The notes under the pieces: generated by a model | What the model was told of the DNA's origin: nothing | Database searches by the model: none | Seen by the model: the letters and a program-made list of their open reading frames with translations, nothing else | Translations under genes and position numbers: made by a program | Shown: positions 27,472 to 35,486 of the stretch, piece after piece | Numbering within the stretch: the stretch's first letter is position 1 | Layout of the letters: each line of letters starts with the position of its first letter | NCBI RefSeq assembly: GCF_037126245.1 | Contig: NZ_CP136925.1 | Coordinates: forward strand, 3,021,203-3,085,202 | Origin: Mangrovimonas cancribranchiae | Lineage (GTDB): Bacteria; Bacteroidota; Bacteroidia; Flavobacteriales; Flavobacteriaceae | DNA: 64,000 bases | Direction: 5' to 3'

Positions 27472-28404
27472 TTAATCATTGTTTTCTATCGATTTTATTA
27501 GATTATTAGTTATTAAAAATCGCTTTACAGGTTTATACAAGTTTTGTTTTTTAGTTGTGGTATCTTTTAGCTTTATAGTAAAATTATAATCCATGAAAAG
27601 TTCTACAGGAATAAAGTTTTTAGATGTACTGTCATTATTTTTTGTACTCCATTCAGTAGACTTTAATAGAAAAATAGCATTACAATTTTTAGCTTCAATA
27701 GTATTTTTTGGAGTAAAAAAGTTAACAGTACTACCTTTTAGAGATTTAGATTGTCTATACCACGTTACTTTAATGTTATTATCTTCATAGTGATTTATAG
27801 TTTTATCAGGAAAAAATATCATTACCGAAATAGAAGCCATAAGTATTGTATTCCAAACAGCATGAAATAAAATAGACTTGAATAAATTGAAATTTAAACA
27901 AATCCAAATAGCAAAGAGGGCAAATGAAAATCTAAAAGAAAAACCAGCGAGGCTTAATGCGGTAAATAATTCTTCAACGTTTAAATGAAAAAAAGAAAAA
28001 ATTAAAGCGTTTAAAAGGAATAAGTTTATCTCAAGTAATTTGTTCCTTTTATAAAAGCTAATAATTAACACACATAAATATATTAGTGTGAAAATTTTAG
28101 TGATTGTATTTTTTGTAATTATCAATAGGCTAATTAAACCAATAATGGAAAGTGTTTTAATAATCTTAGACTTAGAGAATCCACCTCTAAAACTAAGTTC
28201 TTCTATTATTGGAGCCCCTATTATTGCGACCAATAAAAAAACAAAATAGGGAACGCTAGTATACTTACTTATTAGATAACTGCTTTCTGAAGCAGGTGAA
28301 AAAAAATATGAATAAATTAAAGTTAATACCCCTAAAGCTAACATAGCTAATCCTAAGGTTATTAACCAATTATTTTTTTTGCTTTTTAAAAAATTATTTA
28401 ACAA
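27472..28404 (-). CDS. CPBP family intramembrane glutamic protease (CAAX-like)
   Basis: A 310-residue polytopic membrane protein. The family's catalytic signature is intact: EELSFRGGF (EExxxR), FSFFHLN (FxxxH) and ILFHAVWN (HxxxN). CPBP enzymes process membrane-anchored or prenylated peptides and in other bacteria often serve bacteriocin maturation or immunity. The C-terminal third (about 215-310) is a hydrophilic extension (NFFTPKNTIEAKNCNAIFLLKSTEWS). It lies 18 bases downstream of the broken lipoprotein gene, on the same strand, inside the lysM-repeat-flanked cassette. Substrate is unknown; the neighbouring lipoprotein is a candidate. Confidence 0.85.
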   Translation of the reverse strand: MLNNFLKSKKNNWLITLGLAMLALGVLTLIYSYFFSPASESSYLISKYTSVPYFVFLLVAIIGAPIIEELSFRGGFSKSKIIKTLSIIGLISLLIITKNTITKIFTLIYLCVLIISFYKRNKLLEINLFLLNALIFSFFHLNVEELFTALSLAGFSFRFSFALFAIWICLNFNLFKSILFHAVWNTILMASISVMIFFPDKTINHYEDNNIKVTWYRQSKSLKGSTVNFFTPKNTIEAKNCNAIFLLKSTEWSTKNNDSTSKNFIPVELFMDYNFTIKLKDTTTKKQNLYKPVKRFLITNNLIKSIENND

Positions 28405-28421
28405 TATAATATGTTTTATTA

Positions 28422-29095
28422 TTAATTAGGTATACAATCTAAACTACAAGAGGTTCCTCCCCACCATGATGTAGATGTTTGCATGTTTGTTGGTGTGCCA
28501 CCAGAGGCAATACATGCTTCTATTTGTGCCAGACAAACTTCAGTCATATCAATATCTCCATTATCATCAGACGAAGTAGCAATGTCAACAATAACAGAAA
28601 TAACAACTTCAACTGCTAATGTGATACATGGACCACAATATTTTTCATGCCCTTGAAGATTAGTAAAGTTATAATTTCCTTCAAAAGTAACGTTATTAAT
28701 ATCAATTCCGTTATTAGTAGAAAAACTAAATTTTAAAACATTATCGCTAATCACTTGAATGTTGTGAAATTGAATTCTTTCATTTGAATTCAATTTATTT
28801 ACGATAGTATAGGTTTCTAATTTATCATTTATTTCATAATCTTCAGCTTGGTGATTTCCTATTATTTCATATTCTAATTCACCATTTTTCAAGCGTAGTA
28901 TTTTGTTGTCATTTGTAATATGGTATTCAATACCATTGTATACTAATTTAGAATTAATATTACTGCCATTTTTATAGAATAAAGCGCCTTAGTTAGAATT
29001 ACTTGTAGATTTGTTTATATCGTTTGTGATGTCATTTGAACAACTATTTACACATAAGACTAAGAAATAATTGTTAATAAAGATAAATTTTTCAT
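28422..29095 (-). pseudogene. Disrupted Cys-rich lipoprotein gene (frameshift plus nonsense codon)
   Basis: Reading leftward from ATG at 29095 gives MKNLSLLTII, then a stop; shifting frame near 29066 restores FLVLCVNSCSNDITND, completing a signal peptide and lipobox (VNSC). This frame meets a TAA at 28989-28991, then stays open to 28422, including GALFYKNGSNINSKLVYNGIEYH upstream of the uninterrupted 156-codon part. The remaining product has a membrane-like stretch preceded by two Cys (KYCGPCITLAVEVVISVIVDIA) and further Cys residues near the end (EVCLAQIEACIASGG; GTSCSLDCIPN). The apparent TTG start at 28892 lies mid-domain. It precedes the CPBP protease in one transcript. Either a decayed gene or a sequencing problem. 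Confidence 0.75.
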
Positions 29096-29170
29096 AAGAT
29101 TTTAACTTGATTGTTTTTTCAAAAAAAAAAGAGATAAAATCAAAATAAAATAGAAACCTTTTAAATTAAA

Positions 29171-29178
29171 CAAAAATA
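29171..29178 (-). promoter_or_regulatory. Possible -7 promoter element (TATTTTTG) of the cassette genes
   Basis: CAAAAATA reads TATTTTTG leftward, matching TAnnTTTG, 76 bases before the ATG of the disrupted lipoprotein gene. The region is very AT-rich, so chance matches are likely. Confidence 0.35.
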
Positions 29179-29209
29179 TTATAGCAATAGCATATTATTT
29201 ATGGAGCAA

Positions 29210-29268
29210 TTAAAGATCCTGATTTAATTTACCCAGGTCAAGTATTACGTATTCCTGCGTTGGACTAA
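29210..29268 (+). repeat. Direct repeat copy 2: orphan lysM 3' end
   Basis: A 59-bp remnant encoding only the last LysM residues (DPDLIYPGQVLRIPALD plus stop), with no start or upstream gene body. 57 of 59 bases match the intact gene. Sequences on either side of the two copies do not match, so the duplication has sharp edges. Confidence 0.95.
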
Positions 29269-29293
29269 TACTTATTATTTAACATAAAAAGAT

Positions 29294-29317
29294 AAAAGCT
29301 CCTTTTAAGGAGCTTTT
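29294..29317. terminator. Terminator at the end of the yicC-gmk-nadD operon
   Basis: AAAAGCTCCTT and AAGGAGCTTTT form a strong stem just after the nadD stop on the minus strand, followed leftward by a T-rich stretch. Confidence 0.85.
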
Positions 29318-29318
29318 A

Positions 29319-29900
29319 TTATGACTTATAAAAATTCATTTCATCAATATATTCCCAAACGTTTTCAGGAAGCATGGGCTTAATATTTTTGCCTTCTTTT
29401 ATGCTTGAGCGAATAAATGTGGAGGATAACTCCATTATGGGTGCGTTAATATGATGAATTTTTGTATGATCATCAAAACGTGTTTCAATACTTCCTTTTG
29501 AAATTCGTGGATACACATAAATATCATGATGTTCTAAAATAACCTGATAGTTTTTCCACTTATGAAAACTTTTTAAATTGTCTTCACCCATAATTAACGA
29601 GAACTCATGATTAGGGTGTTTTTCGTAAAGATGGGTTAAGGTATTAACAGTGTAATTGGGTTGTGGTAAATTAAATTCAATATTACTTGGTTCAAGTTTG
29701 TCGTAAGCTTCGGTGGCGCGATACACCATTTCGTAGCGATGATGATCATCTAACAACGAGCTTTTTTTCTTAAATGGGCTATGTGGCGTAATTACAAACC
29801 AAACTTTGTCTAAATCGCTAAACTCAACCATATAATTGGCAATAACTAAATGACCAATATGAATGGGATTGAAGGTGCCAAAGTATAACCCTATTTTCAT
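29319..29900 (-). CDS. nadD: Nicotinate-nucleotide adenylyltransferase
   Basis: This 193-residue cytoplasmic enzyme adenylates nicotinate mononucleotide in NAD synthesis. The nucleotidyltransferase motif GTFNPIHIGHLVIAN is at the N-terminus and the second signature SSTFIRSSIKEGK is near residue 160. Its start overlaps the gmk stop by four bases, indicating translational coupling in the yicC-gmk-nadD operon. Length normal. Confidence 0.95.
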   Translation of the reverse strand: MKIGLYFGTFNPIHIGHLVIANYMVEFSDLDKVWFVITPHSPFKKKSSLLDDHHRYEMVYRATEAYDKLEPSNIEFNLPQPNYTVNTLTHLYEKHPNHEFSLIMGEDNLKSFHKWKNYQVILEHHDIYVYPRISKGSIETRFDDHTKIHHINAPIMELSSTFIRSSIKEGKNIKPMLPENVWEYIDEMNFYKS

Positions 29901-30478
29901 GCCTTTTGTTTTATAAATTCCGAAACTAAATTATACGATTCTTCTAAAGCGTGTTCTAAAGTGTCGTTAATTACAATATGATCAAACAAAGGTGCTGTAG
30001 CCAATTCTGCAGAAGCTTTAGCAATACGCATATTGATTTTATCGTTGGTTTCTGTTTGACGTTTTTTAAGCCTGATTTTAAGTTCGTCTATACTTGGTGG
30101 TTTTACAAAAATGGCCAAGGTTTCCTTTGGAAATTTACGTTTAATACGTAAGCCGCCAGACACATCAATATCAAAAATAACGTGTTTGCCTTTTGCCCAA
30201 ATACGTTCAACTTCGGTTTTTAGTGTACCATAAAAATTATCGCGATACACTTCTTCCCATTCTAAAAACTCATCGTTTTTAATTTTTTGCTTAAATTCTT
30301 CAAACGATAAGAAATAGTAATCTTTGCCATCAACCTCTTCACCGCGTTTATCGCGCGAGGTAGCCGAAATGGAAAACTCTAAGCCTAACTCTTTTTGTTT
30401 AAGTAAGTGCCTTACTATAGTAGTTTTTCCTGAGCCCGAAGGTGCCGAAAACACAATAAGTTTGCCCTCTTGTTGCAT
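29897..30478 (-). CDS. gmk: Guanylate kinase
   Basis: A 193-residue cytoplasmic kinase converting GMP to GDP. P-loop SAPSGSGKTT at residues 10-19; GMP-binding region SISATSRDKRGEEVDGKDYYFLS; VIFDIDVSGGLRIKRKFP; and R-rich lid KIRLKKRQTETND. One-base overlap with yicC upstream and four-base overlap with nadD downstream. Confidence 0.96.
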   Translation of the reverse strand: MQQEGKLIVFSAPSGSGKTTIVRHLLKQKELGLEFSISATSRDKRGEEVDGKDYYFLSFEEFKQKIKNDEFLEWEEVYRDNFYGTLKTEVERIWAKGKHVIFDIDVSGGLRIKRKFPKETLAIFVKPPSIDELKIRLKKRQTETNDKINMRIAKASAELATAPLFDHIVINDTLEHALEESYNLVSEFIKQKA

Positions 30479-31335
30479 TACAGTACGTTTAAAAGTTGTT
30501 CTTTAATTTTTTCTAGCTCGTCTTTCATTTGAACGACTAATTTTTGCATAGGTGCGTAATTAGATTTTGACCCAATGGTATTAATTTCACGCCCCATTTC
30601 CTGGCCAATAAATCCTAGTTTTTTTCCGTTGGATTCTTTAGAGTTTAATACTTTTAAAAAGTAATCTAAATGATTTTTTAAACGTACTTTTTCTTCGGTA
30701 ATATCATATTTTTCAATGTAGTAAACTAGTTCTTGCTCAAAACGATTTTCGTCTACTTTTTCTTTAATGTCTGCAATGCCTTTTTCCAAACGCGCTCTTA
30801 CGCCTTCAATACGTTCGGGATCTATAGCGATAACATCGTCTAAAAGCTGACTAATGTTCTCTACACGATTTATAAAATCGGTTTCCAAACTTTTACCCTC
30901 GTCTATACGGTATTGTTCAATTTTTTTAAGTGTTTCATCAATAGCATTCGAAATAGTTTTCCATTCATCATCATCAATTTCGTCACGTTCTGTAGTTATG
31001 GCATCAGGTAAGCGCACGGCCATTTTTAAGAGTTCGGTTTCATTGCCATCAACAACCTCTTTTAGTTGTTTTATGTATTCTCTAACAACCGTTTTATTAA
31101 TTTGAGAAGACGTGTCTTCGCCTGTAATTTCCATATATAATGAAAAATCCACCTTACCACGATTTAAAACCGATGCAATGCGTTTTCTTATCTCCAGTTC
31201 TTTTTCTCTGTAAACAGAAGGCATTCTAGCGTTTAAATCTAGGTTTTTACTGTTTAACGATTTTATTTCTAAGGAGATTTTTTTGGTAGGAAGTTGTACC
31301 ACGGTTTTCCCATAACCTGTCATAGATTGAATCAT
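30478..31335 (-). CDS. YicC/YloC family endoribonuclease
   Basis: A 285-residue cytoplasmic protein beginning MIQSMTGYGKTVVQLPTKKISLEIKSLNSKNLDLNARMPS and ending GREINTIGSKSNYAPMQKLVVQMKDELEKIKEQLLNVL, both diagnostic of YicC/YloC. Family members are Mn-dependent endoribonucleases. First gene of a three-gene operon; a -7 element lies about 77 bases upstream. Confidence 0.93.
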   Translation of the reverse strand: MIQSMTGYGKTVVQLPTKKISLEIKSLNSKNLDLNARMPSVYREKELEIRKRIASVLNRGKVDFSLYMEITGEDTSSQINKTVVREYIKQLKEVVDGNETELLKMAVRLPDAITTERDEIDDDEWKTISNAIDETLKKIEQYRIDEGKSLETDFINRVENISQLLDDVIAIDPERIEGVRARLEKGIADIKEKVDENRFEQELVYYIEKYDITEEKVRLKNHLDYFLKVLNSKESNGKKLGFIGQEMGREINTIGSKSNYAPMQKLVVQMKDELEKIKEQLLNVL

Positions 31336-31411
31336 ACACTAATTGTATTGCATCCCACAAAGTGGGCTTTATTCCCAAACACGTCATGCGAAAGGGTATA
31401 TTTATTTTGCG

Positions 31412-31419
31412 CAAAGGTA
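31412..31419 (-). promoter_or_regulatory. -7 promoter element (TACCTTTG) of the yicC operon
   Basis: CAAAGGTA reads TACCTTTG leftward, matching TAnnTTTG. Confidence 0.5.
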
Positions 31420-31478
31420 ACAAATTGCTAGGTTTTTTTAAGGATGTTAAACTGTTATGCTTGCATAATAAAATTCCA

Positions 31479-31486
31479 TACTTTTG
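31479..31486 (+). promoter_or_regulatory. -7 promoter element TACTTTTG of the thioesterase gene
   Basis: It matches TAnnTTTG, 21 bases before the ATG at 31508. It overlaps the alternative upstream GTG start at 31484, which is therefore rejected. Confidence 0.6.
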
Positions 31487-31507
31487 TGGAAACCCAAAAC
31501 GACACTT

Positions 31508-31984
31508 ATGTTTAAAAAAGAATTTGAAATCCGTTGGAGCGATGTAGATGCTAACAGACATTTAGCAAATAGTGCTTACACCAATTTTATGAGTCATACT
31601 AGAATGGCTTTTTTAATTGAAAGCGGCTTTGGTATGAAGGAACTTGCTAAGTATAATATTGGACCAGTGGTATTTTACGAGCATATGTTTTATTTTAAAG
31701 AAGCGTTCATGGGAAAGCCTTTAACGGTAACCTTGGAGGTTTCTGGGCTAAGTGAAGATGGTACGTTTTTTATGTTCGACCATAATTTTTATAACCATAA
31801 AGGTGAGCATTTAGCACATTGCGAAATGTTAGGCGCTTGGATGGATTTAAAAGGACGTAAATTAACCGATTTGCCAGGAGATTTACTAGAAATAGCCAAT
31901 GCATTTCCTAAAGCAAAACATTATAAAACACTTACTAAAGAAGATACAAGAAAACACGGTAAAAAGCCAGTAAATTTAAATTAA
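31508..31984 (+). CDS. Acyl-CoA thioesterase (4HBT hotdog fold)
   Basis: 158 residues from MFKKEFEIRWSDVDANRHLANSAYTNFMSHTRMAFL. The W-S-D-V-D-x-N-x-H-x-x-N motif is that of YbgC/FadM-type 4-hydroxybenzoyl-CoA thioesterases, with the catalytic Asp in this block. It should hydrolyse a fatty acyl- or other CoA thioester in the cytoplasm. Divergent from the yicC operon. Confidence 0.9.
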   Translation: MFKKEFEIRWSDVDANRHLANSAYTNFMSHTRMAFLIESGFGMKELAKYNIGPVVFYEHMFYFKEAFMGKPLTVTLEVSGLSEDGTFFMFDHNFYNHKGEHLAHCEMLGAWMDLKGRKLTDLPGDLLEIANAFPKAKHYKTLTKEDTRKHGKKPVNLN

Positions 31985-32015
31985 CCTAGAATATAAAGTA
32001 CGAGGTTGCTAAACG

Positions 32016-32369
32016 TTACATATTGCTTATAGCTTGTTTAGCAGCTTCGACGGTTTTTTTACTGTTGCCAATAAAAATTTGATTTTCAAGAAGTAATACA
32101 GGACGTTTTAAAAAGGTATAGTGCTCTAAAATGTAGTGCTTAAAATCTTTTTCGGTTAGCGTTTGGTCTTTTAACCCCATCTCTTTGTACAACTTGGCAC
32201 GTTTACTAAATAGTGCTTCGTAACTACCAGCTAGTTTATGCATTTCGTCAAGTTGTTTTACGGTAATTGGTTCCGATTTGATGTCTTGCATAACAACATT
32301 ACTAGGTAGATTTAACTCGTTAATAATTCTTGTACACGTATTACATGTTTTTAAGTAAAAAAATGTCAT
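32016..32369 (-). CDS. ArsC/Spx-like arsenate reductase family protein
   Basis: A 117-residue thioredoxin-fold protein with a CxxC motif (KTCNTCTRIINEL) near the N-terminus, FSKRAKLYKEMGL in the middle and RPVLLLENQIFIGNSKKTVEAAK at the end, matching the ArsC/Spx superfamily. No other arsenic-resistance genes are nearby, so a redox or YffB-like role is equally possible. It ends the two-gene leftward unit after the DUF3298 lipoprotein. Confidence 0.83.
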   Translation of the reverse strand: MTFFYLKTCNTCTRIINELNLPSNVVMQDIKSEPITVKQLDEMHKLAGSYEALFSKRAKLYKEMGLKDQTLTEKDFKHYILEHYTFLKRPVLLLENQIFIGNSKKTVEAAKQAISNM

Positions 32370-32383
32370 GATTTTTAAAGTTT

Positions 32384-33109
32384 TTATAAGGGCATTATTT
32401 TTAAAAAAGGTTCAGCTTCGTTATAAGGAATAACAAACTCTGTAATACCTTGTGCGTAAGAGGCTATTTCATATTGATTATACAAAATAATAACACCTAT
32501 ATCATTAAATCCAAAAGATTCTGGAAGTGTAAAACCTTGCCCAAAGAAGTAATTTTCAATAGTGTCGTTTTTATTGGTTTCAATTTCTTTTTTTAGGTGG
32601 GTTTCAACTAATTTACTAAATCCATCTATATTAGTGATAAGATCTGCTATAGCCATTAATTTTCCCGTTTCTGTATCAAAATTTAAAAAGTCTATTCTGT
32701 CGTTTCCGTGGGCGCCACCAGTATACATATAAGAGCTCATGCCAATGCAAATAATTTCTGGTGTTTGTAATAAAACTTCGCCTTCAATATTCACTTCCCA
32801 TTCTTGTGGTGTTTCTGGGAAATCTGCTTTAAACTGTTTTAATTCATTATCAAATTTAGAAATAACCTCTTTTATAGAAAGGGTGTTAGACGTATCTTTA
32901 AAATTAATTTGTTGTGCAATATAGTGCTCTATTTTATTATTGATTTGTTTTGCAACAGTATGATTTTCTTTTGCTTTTGGGTATAAAATGTCAATATCGG
33001 CTGTGGTTTTTGGAGAGATAATAGATCCTTCAAAAGTAATGGAAATATCTTCTTCACAGGAAAACGTAAGAAGTGCTAACAGACTTAAAAAAGCGAGTCT
33101 TTTTATCAT
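32384..33109 (-). CDS. DUF3298/DUF4163 (RsiV-like) lipoprotein
   Basis: About 241 residues from the ATG at 33109 (MIKRLAFLSLLALLTFSC), chosen because it gives a standard lipoprotein signal with the lipobox Cys near residue 18; a start eight codons upstream also exists. An N-terminal DUF4163-like part (IDILYPKAKENHTVAKQINNKIEHYI) and a C-terminal DUF3298 (SSYMYTGGAHGNDRIDFLNFDTETGKLMAIADLI ... FIPYNEAEPFLK) follow. Related domains occur in the lysozyme-binding anti-sigma factor RsiV; binding of peptidoglycan-active proteins here is speculative. Confidence 0.83.
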   Translation of the reverse strand: MIKRLAFLSLLALLTFSCEEDISITFEGSIISPKTTADIDILYPKAKENHTVAKQINNKIEHYIAQQINFKDTSNTLSIKEVISKFDNELKQFKADFPETPQEWEVNIEGEVLLQTPEIICIGMSSYMYTGGAHGNDRIDFLNFDTETGKLMAIADLITNIDGFSKLVETHLKKEIETNKNDTIENYFFGQGFTLPESFGFNDIGVIILYNQYEIASYAQGITEFVIPYNEAEPFLKIMPL

Positions 33110-33177
33110 TATAGACAAGTTTTTGTTAAACATAGACTAAAGGTACTGCATCCATTTGAATAGACCGAATTAAACCT

Positions 33178-33185
33178 TAAATTTG
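33178..33185 (+). promoter_or_regulatory. -7 promoter element TAAATTTG of the PLP enzyme gene
   Basis: It matches TAnnTTTG, 24 bases upstream of the start at 33210. Confidence 0.6.
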
Positions 33186-33209
33186 TTGCAATAAGAAAAG
33201 AAATGATAT

Positions 33210-34349
33210 ATGAAATTTAACACAAAAACGATACACGGAGGTCAAGAACATGATAAAGCTTACGGTGCAGTAATGCCTCCAATTTATCAAACATCAACCT
33301 ATGCGCAGTCTACTCCTGGAGGACACAAAGGATTTGAATACTCTAGGTCGCAAAACCCAACAAGATCGGCTTTAGAAAATGCTTTAGCAAGTATAGAAAA
33401 TGGGAATTTTGGTTTAGCATTTGGGTCTGGTTTAGCTGCTATTGATGCCGTAATGAAACTCTTAAATCCTGGCGATGAGGTTATCTCGACAAACGACTTG
33501 TACGGTGGAAGTTATAGATTGTTTACAAGTATTTTTGAACGTTTTGGTATTAAGTTTCATTTTGTAGGCATGGAAAATGCTACAAATATTGAAAACTATG
33601 TAAATGATAATACAAAACTAATTTGGGTTGAAACGCCAACGAACCCAATGATGAATATTATTGACATTAAAGCAGCTGCTAACATTGCTAAAAAACACGA
33701 TTTAATTTTAACAGTAGATAACACTTTTGCCACCCCGTATTTACAACAACCATTAGATTTAGGAGCTGATATAGTAATGCATTCTGCTACAAAATATTTA
33801 GGCGGTCATAGCGATGTCGTTATGGGTGCTTTGGTTGTAAAAGATAAAGAGCTTGCAGATAAGTTGTATTTTATCCAAAATGCTAGTGGTGCAGTTTGTG
33901 GGCCACAAGATAGTTTTTTAGTACTTCGCGGTATAAAAACACTTCATATTCGTATGCAGCGTCACTGCGAAAATGGTCGTGCTGTAGCCGAGTACTTGAA
34001 TAATCACCCAAAAATTGAAAATGTTTATTGGCCAGGTTTTGAAAGTCATCCTAATCATAATATCGCAAAATCTCAAATGAGCGATTTTGGAGGTATGGTT
34101 TCTTTTACTACAAAAGGGAATAGTTACGAAGATGCAATTAAAATAGTTGAAAATTTAAAAGTGTTTACTCTAGCCGAATCTCTTGGAGGAGTAGAGTCTT
34201 TAGCAGGCCATCCAGCAAGTATGACACACGCTAGTATACCAAAAGAAGAACGTGAAAAAACAGGCGTGGTAGATTCGTTAATAAGATTAAGTGTTGGTAT
34301 AGAAGATGAAGCCGATTTACTTGAAGATTTAAAACAAGCTATAGGATAA
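33210..34349 (+). CDS. metB: Cystathionine gamma-synthase / trans-sulfuration PLP enzyme
   Basis: A 379-residue cytoplasmic Cys/Met-metabolism PLP enzyme. Visible are TIHGGQEHDKAYGAVMPPIYQTSTY, the cofactor region FGSGLAAIDAVMKLLNPGDEV, VETPTNPMMNIIDI, the PLP-Lys in HSATKYLGGHSDVVMG and the active-site end SLGGVESLAGHPASMTHASIP. Synthase and lyase members are hard to tell apart by eye; gamma-synthase (methionine route) is the likeliest, gamma-lyase possible. A terminator follows. Confidence 0.88.
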   Translation: MKFNTKTIHGGQEHDKAYGAVMPPIYQTSTYAQSTPGGHKGFEYSRSQNPTRSALENALASIENGNFGLAFGSGLAAIDAVMKLLNPGDEVISTNDLYGGSYRLFTSIFERFGIKFHFVGMENATNIENYVNDNTKLIWVETPTNPMMNIIDIKAAANIAKKHDLILTVDNTFATPYLQQPLDLGADIVMHSATKYLGGHSDVVMGALVVKDKELADKLYFIQNASGAVCGPQDSFLVLRGIKTLHIRMQRHCENGRAVAEYLNNHPKIENVYWPGFESHPNHNIAKSQMSDFGGMVSFTTKGNSYEDAIKIVENLKVFTLAESLGGVESLAGHPASMTHASIPKEEREKTGVVDSLIRLSVGIEDEADLLEDLKQAIG

Positions 34350-34370
34350 CAGTAACCTATTTATAATATA

Positions 34371-34403
34371 AAAAAGCCTAAACTTAACTGTTTAGGCTTT
34401 TTT
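34371..34403 (+). terminator. Rho-independent terminator after metB
   Basis: AAAAAGCCTAAA and TTTAGGCTTTTTTT form the stem around an 8-base loop. T-runs on both strands could also serve the convergent gene. Confidence 0.88.
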
Positions 34404-34422
34404 TAATATATAGTTTTTCTAT

Positions 34423-35253
34423 CTAATCTAAATAATAAATATATCCAAAATTTAGCCACACTAACCAATCGTTATGTTTGTTGTAATCTAGTTGATGGTT
34501 AAACCCATCAATCCAATCGCTAAAGTAATATTGCCAACGTAAATCTAACATTAAATCGGACAACTTGGTAAGTTTATACCTTACTCCAACACTAGCTACA
34601 ACAGACCAAGCATCGGTTGCTTCAGTATTAATAGGATACTCTCTTAATTCGCCAGGAGCTAAAGCAGGTAATTGAGACTCGTCTTCATACCAATAAGAAT
34701 AAATCGAAGATTCATCCATAACGTTTCCGCTACCATAAGTGGTTTGTGCTTTAGGTCTAGAAGAGGTGTAGTGAGCTCCTAAACTAACAAAAGGCGCAAA
34801 ACGGTAACTAAATGCTTGGAATGATCTAATACTTAACGGGAAGTATTCAAGTTGCATACCAATATCAAAATTTTGAGCTTCTCCTGTATGTGCTCTTAAC
34901 TTATCTGCATTATCACTTGTTCTGTCTGGAGCAACCCAACGCCCATAGTGCTTAAGTTTTGTTTTATTCCAAGAAATTTCACTTCTTAATTTAAAATGAT
35001 CGTTAAAATACGTGTCGGTCGAGTAACAATTACAATCTGCTCTATAAGAGAAATTTATATAATGAATAATGCCGACACCTATGCCTGTATTGCCAAAGTT
35101 TGTTTCTTCATTATTACGGATACCGTAATCCGATCTAAATTGTACAGGACCTACAATAGCTCCAATTTCATGAGAAAATCCCAATTGGGAAAACCCTAAT
35201 TGAATTCCGCTTACAAACAGGGCTAAGGCGGATAAATATTTTAAATTCAGCAT
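34423..35253 (-). CDS. Outer-membrane beta-barrel protein (THC0290_0291-like) beside gdhA
   Basis: A 276-residue exported protein with a signal peptide (about 1-22) and amphipathic beta strands with aromatic girdles (GFSHEIGAIVGPVQFRSDYGIR; DIGMQLEYFPLSIRSFQAFSYRFAPFVSLGAHYTSSR; LMLDLRWQYYFSDWIDGFNHQ) ending FGYIYYLD. This resembles the flavobacterial family labelled THC0290_0291, regularly found beside glutamate dehydrogenase; function unknown. Divergent from gdhA with a 233-base gap holding promoters for both. Confidence 0.75.
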   Translation of the reverse strand: MLNLKYLSALALFVSGIQLGFSQLGFSHEIGAIVGPVQFRSDYGIRNNEETNFGNTGIGVGIIHYINFSYRADCNCYSTDTYFNDHFKLRSEISWNKTKLKHYGRWVAPDRTSDNADKLRAHTGEAQNFDIGMQLEYFPLSIRSFQAFSYRFAPFVSLGAHYTSSRPKAQTTYGSGNVMDESSIYSYWYEDESQLPALAPGELREYPINTEATDAWSVVASVGVRYKLTKLSDLMLDLRWQYYFSDWIDGFNHQLDYNKHNDWLVWLNFGYIYYLD

Positions 35254-35286
35254 AGTATGGTATCAAAAATAGAGCACTTAATGTAA

Positions 35287-35294
35287 CAAATATA
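35287..35294 (-). promoter_or_regulatory. -7 promoter element (TATATTTG) of the barrel-protein gene
   Basis: CAAATATA reads TATATTTG leftward, matching TAnnTTTG, 33 bases before the start. Confidence 0.6.
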
Positions 35295-35430
35295 GCAAAA
35301 CCCTAAAAGCTACCAAATTAAATGTTTAAATGAGATATCTTTATTTTTATAAAGATTTATTGGAATTTGATAATCTAGGGTTAAATAAATATGAAATTTT
35401 AAAAAAAATCTTTTCTTTTTTAAAGATACC

Positions 35431-35438
35431 GTATATTT
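35431..35438 (+). promoter_or_regulatory. -7 promoter element TATATTTG of gdhA
   Basis: It matches TAnnTTTG, 48 bases before the gdhA start. Confidence 0.6.
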
Positions 35439-35486
35439 GCTCTTTATTATTTTACATTCAATAACAATATCATAATTTAAAGATAA

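Noticed and set aside
28422..28560. Bacteriocin or RiPP precursor peptide reading of the Cys-rich tail
   Set aside because: The tail belongs to a larger lipoprotein, with no leader-like boundary and no modification enzymes nearby; only the CPBP protease hints at it.
28422..28892. Independent 156-residue protein starting at TTG 28892
   Set aside because: Coding continues upstream in the same frame past a stop to a lipobox and signal peptide, so this start is an artefact of a broken gene.
31484..31507. Upstream GTG start of the thioesterase
   Set aside because: It overlaps the -7 promoter element; the family motif begins right after the ATG at 31508.
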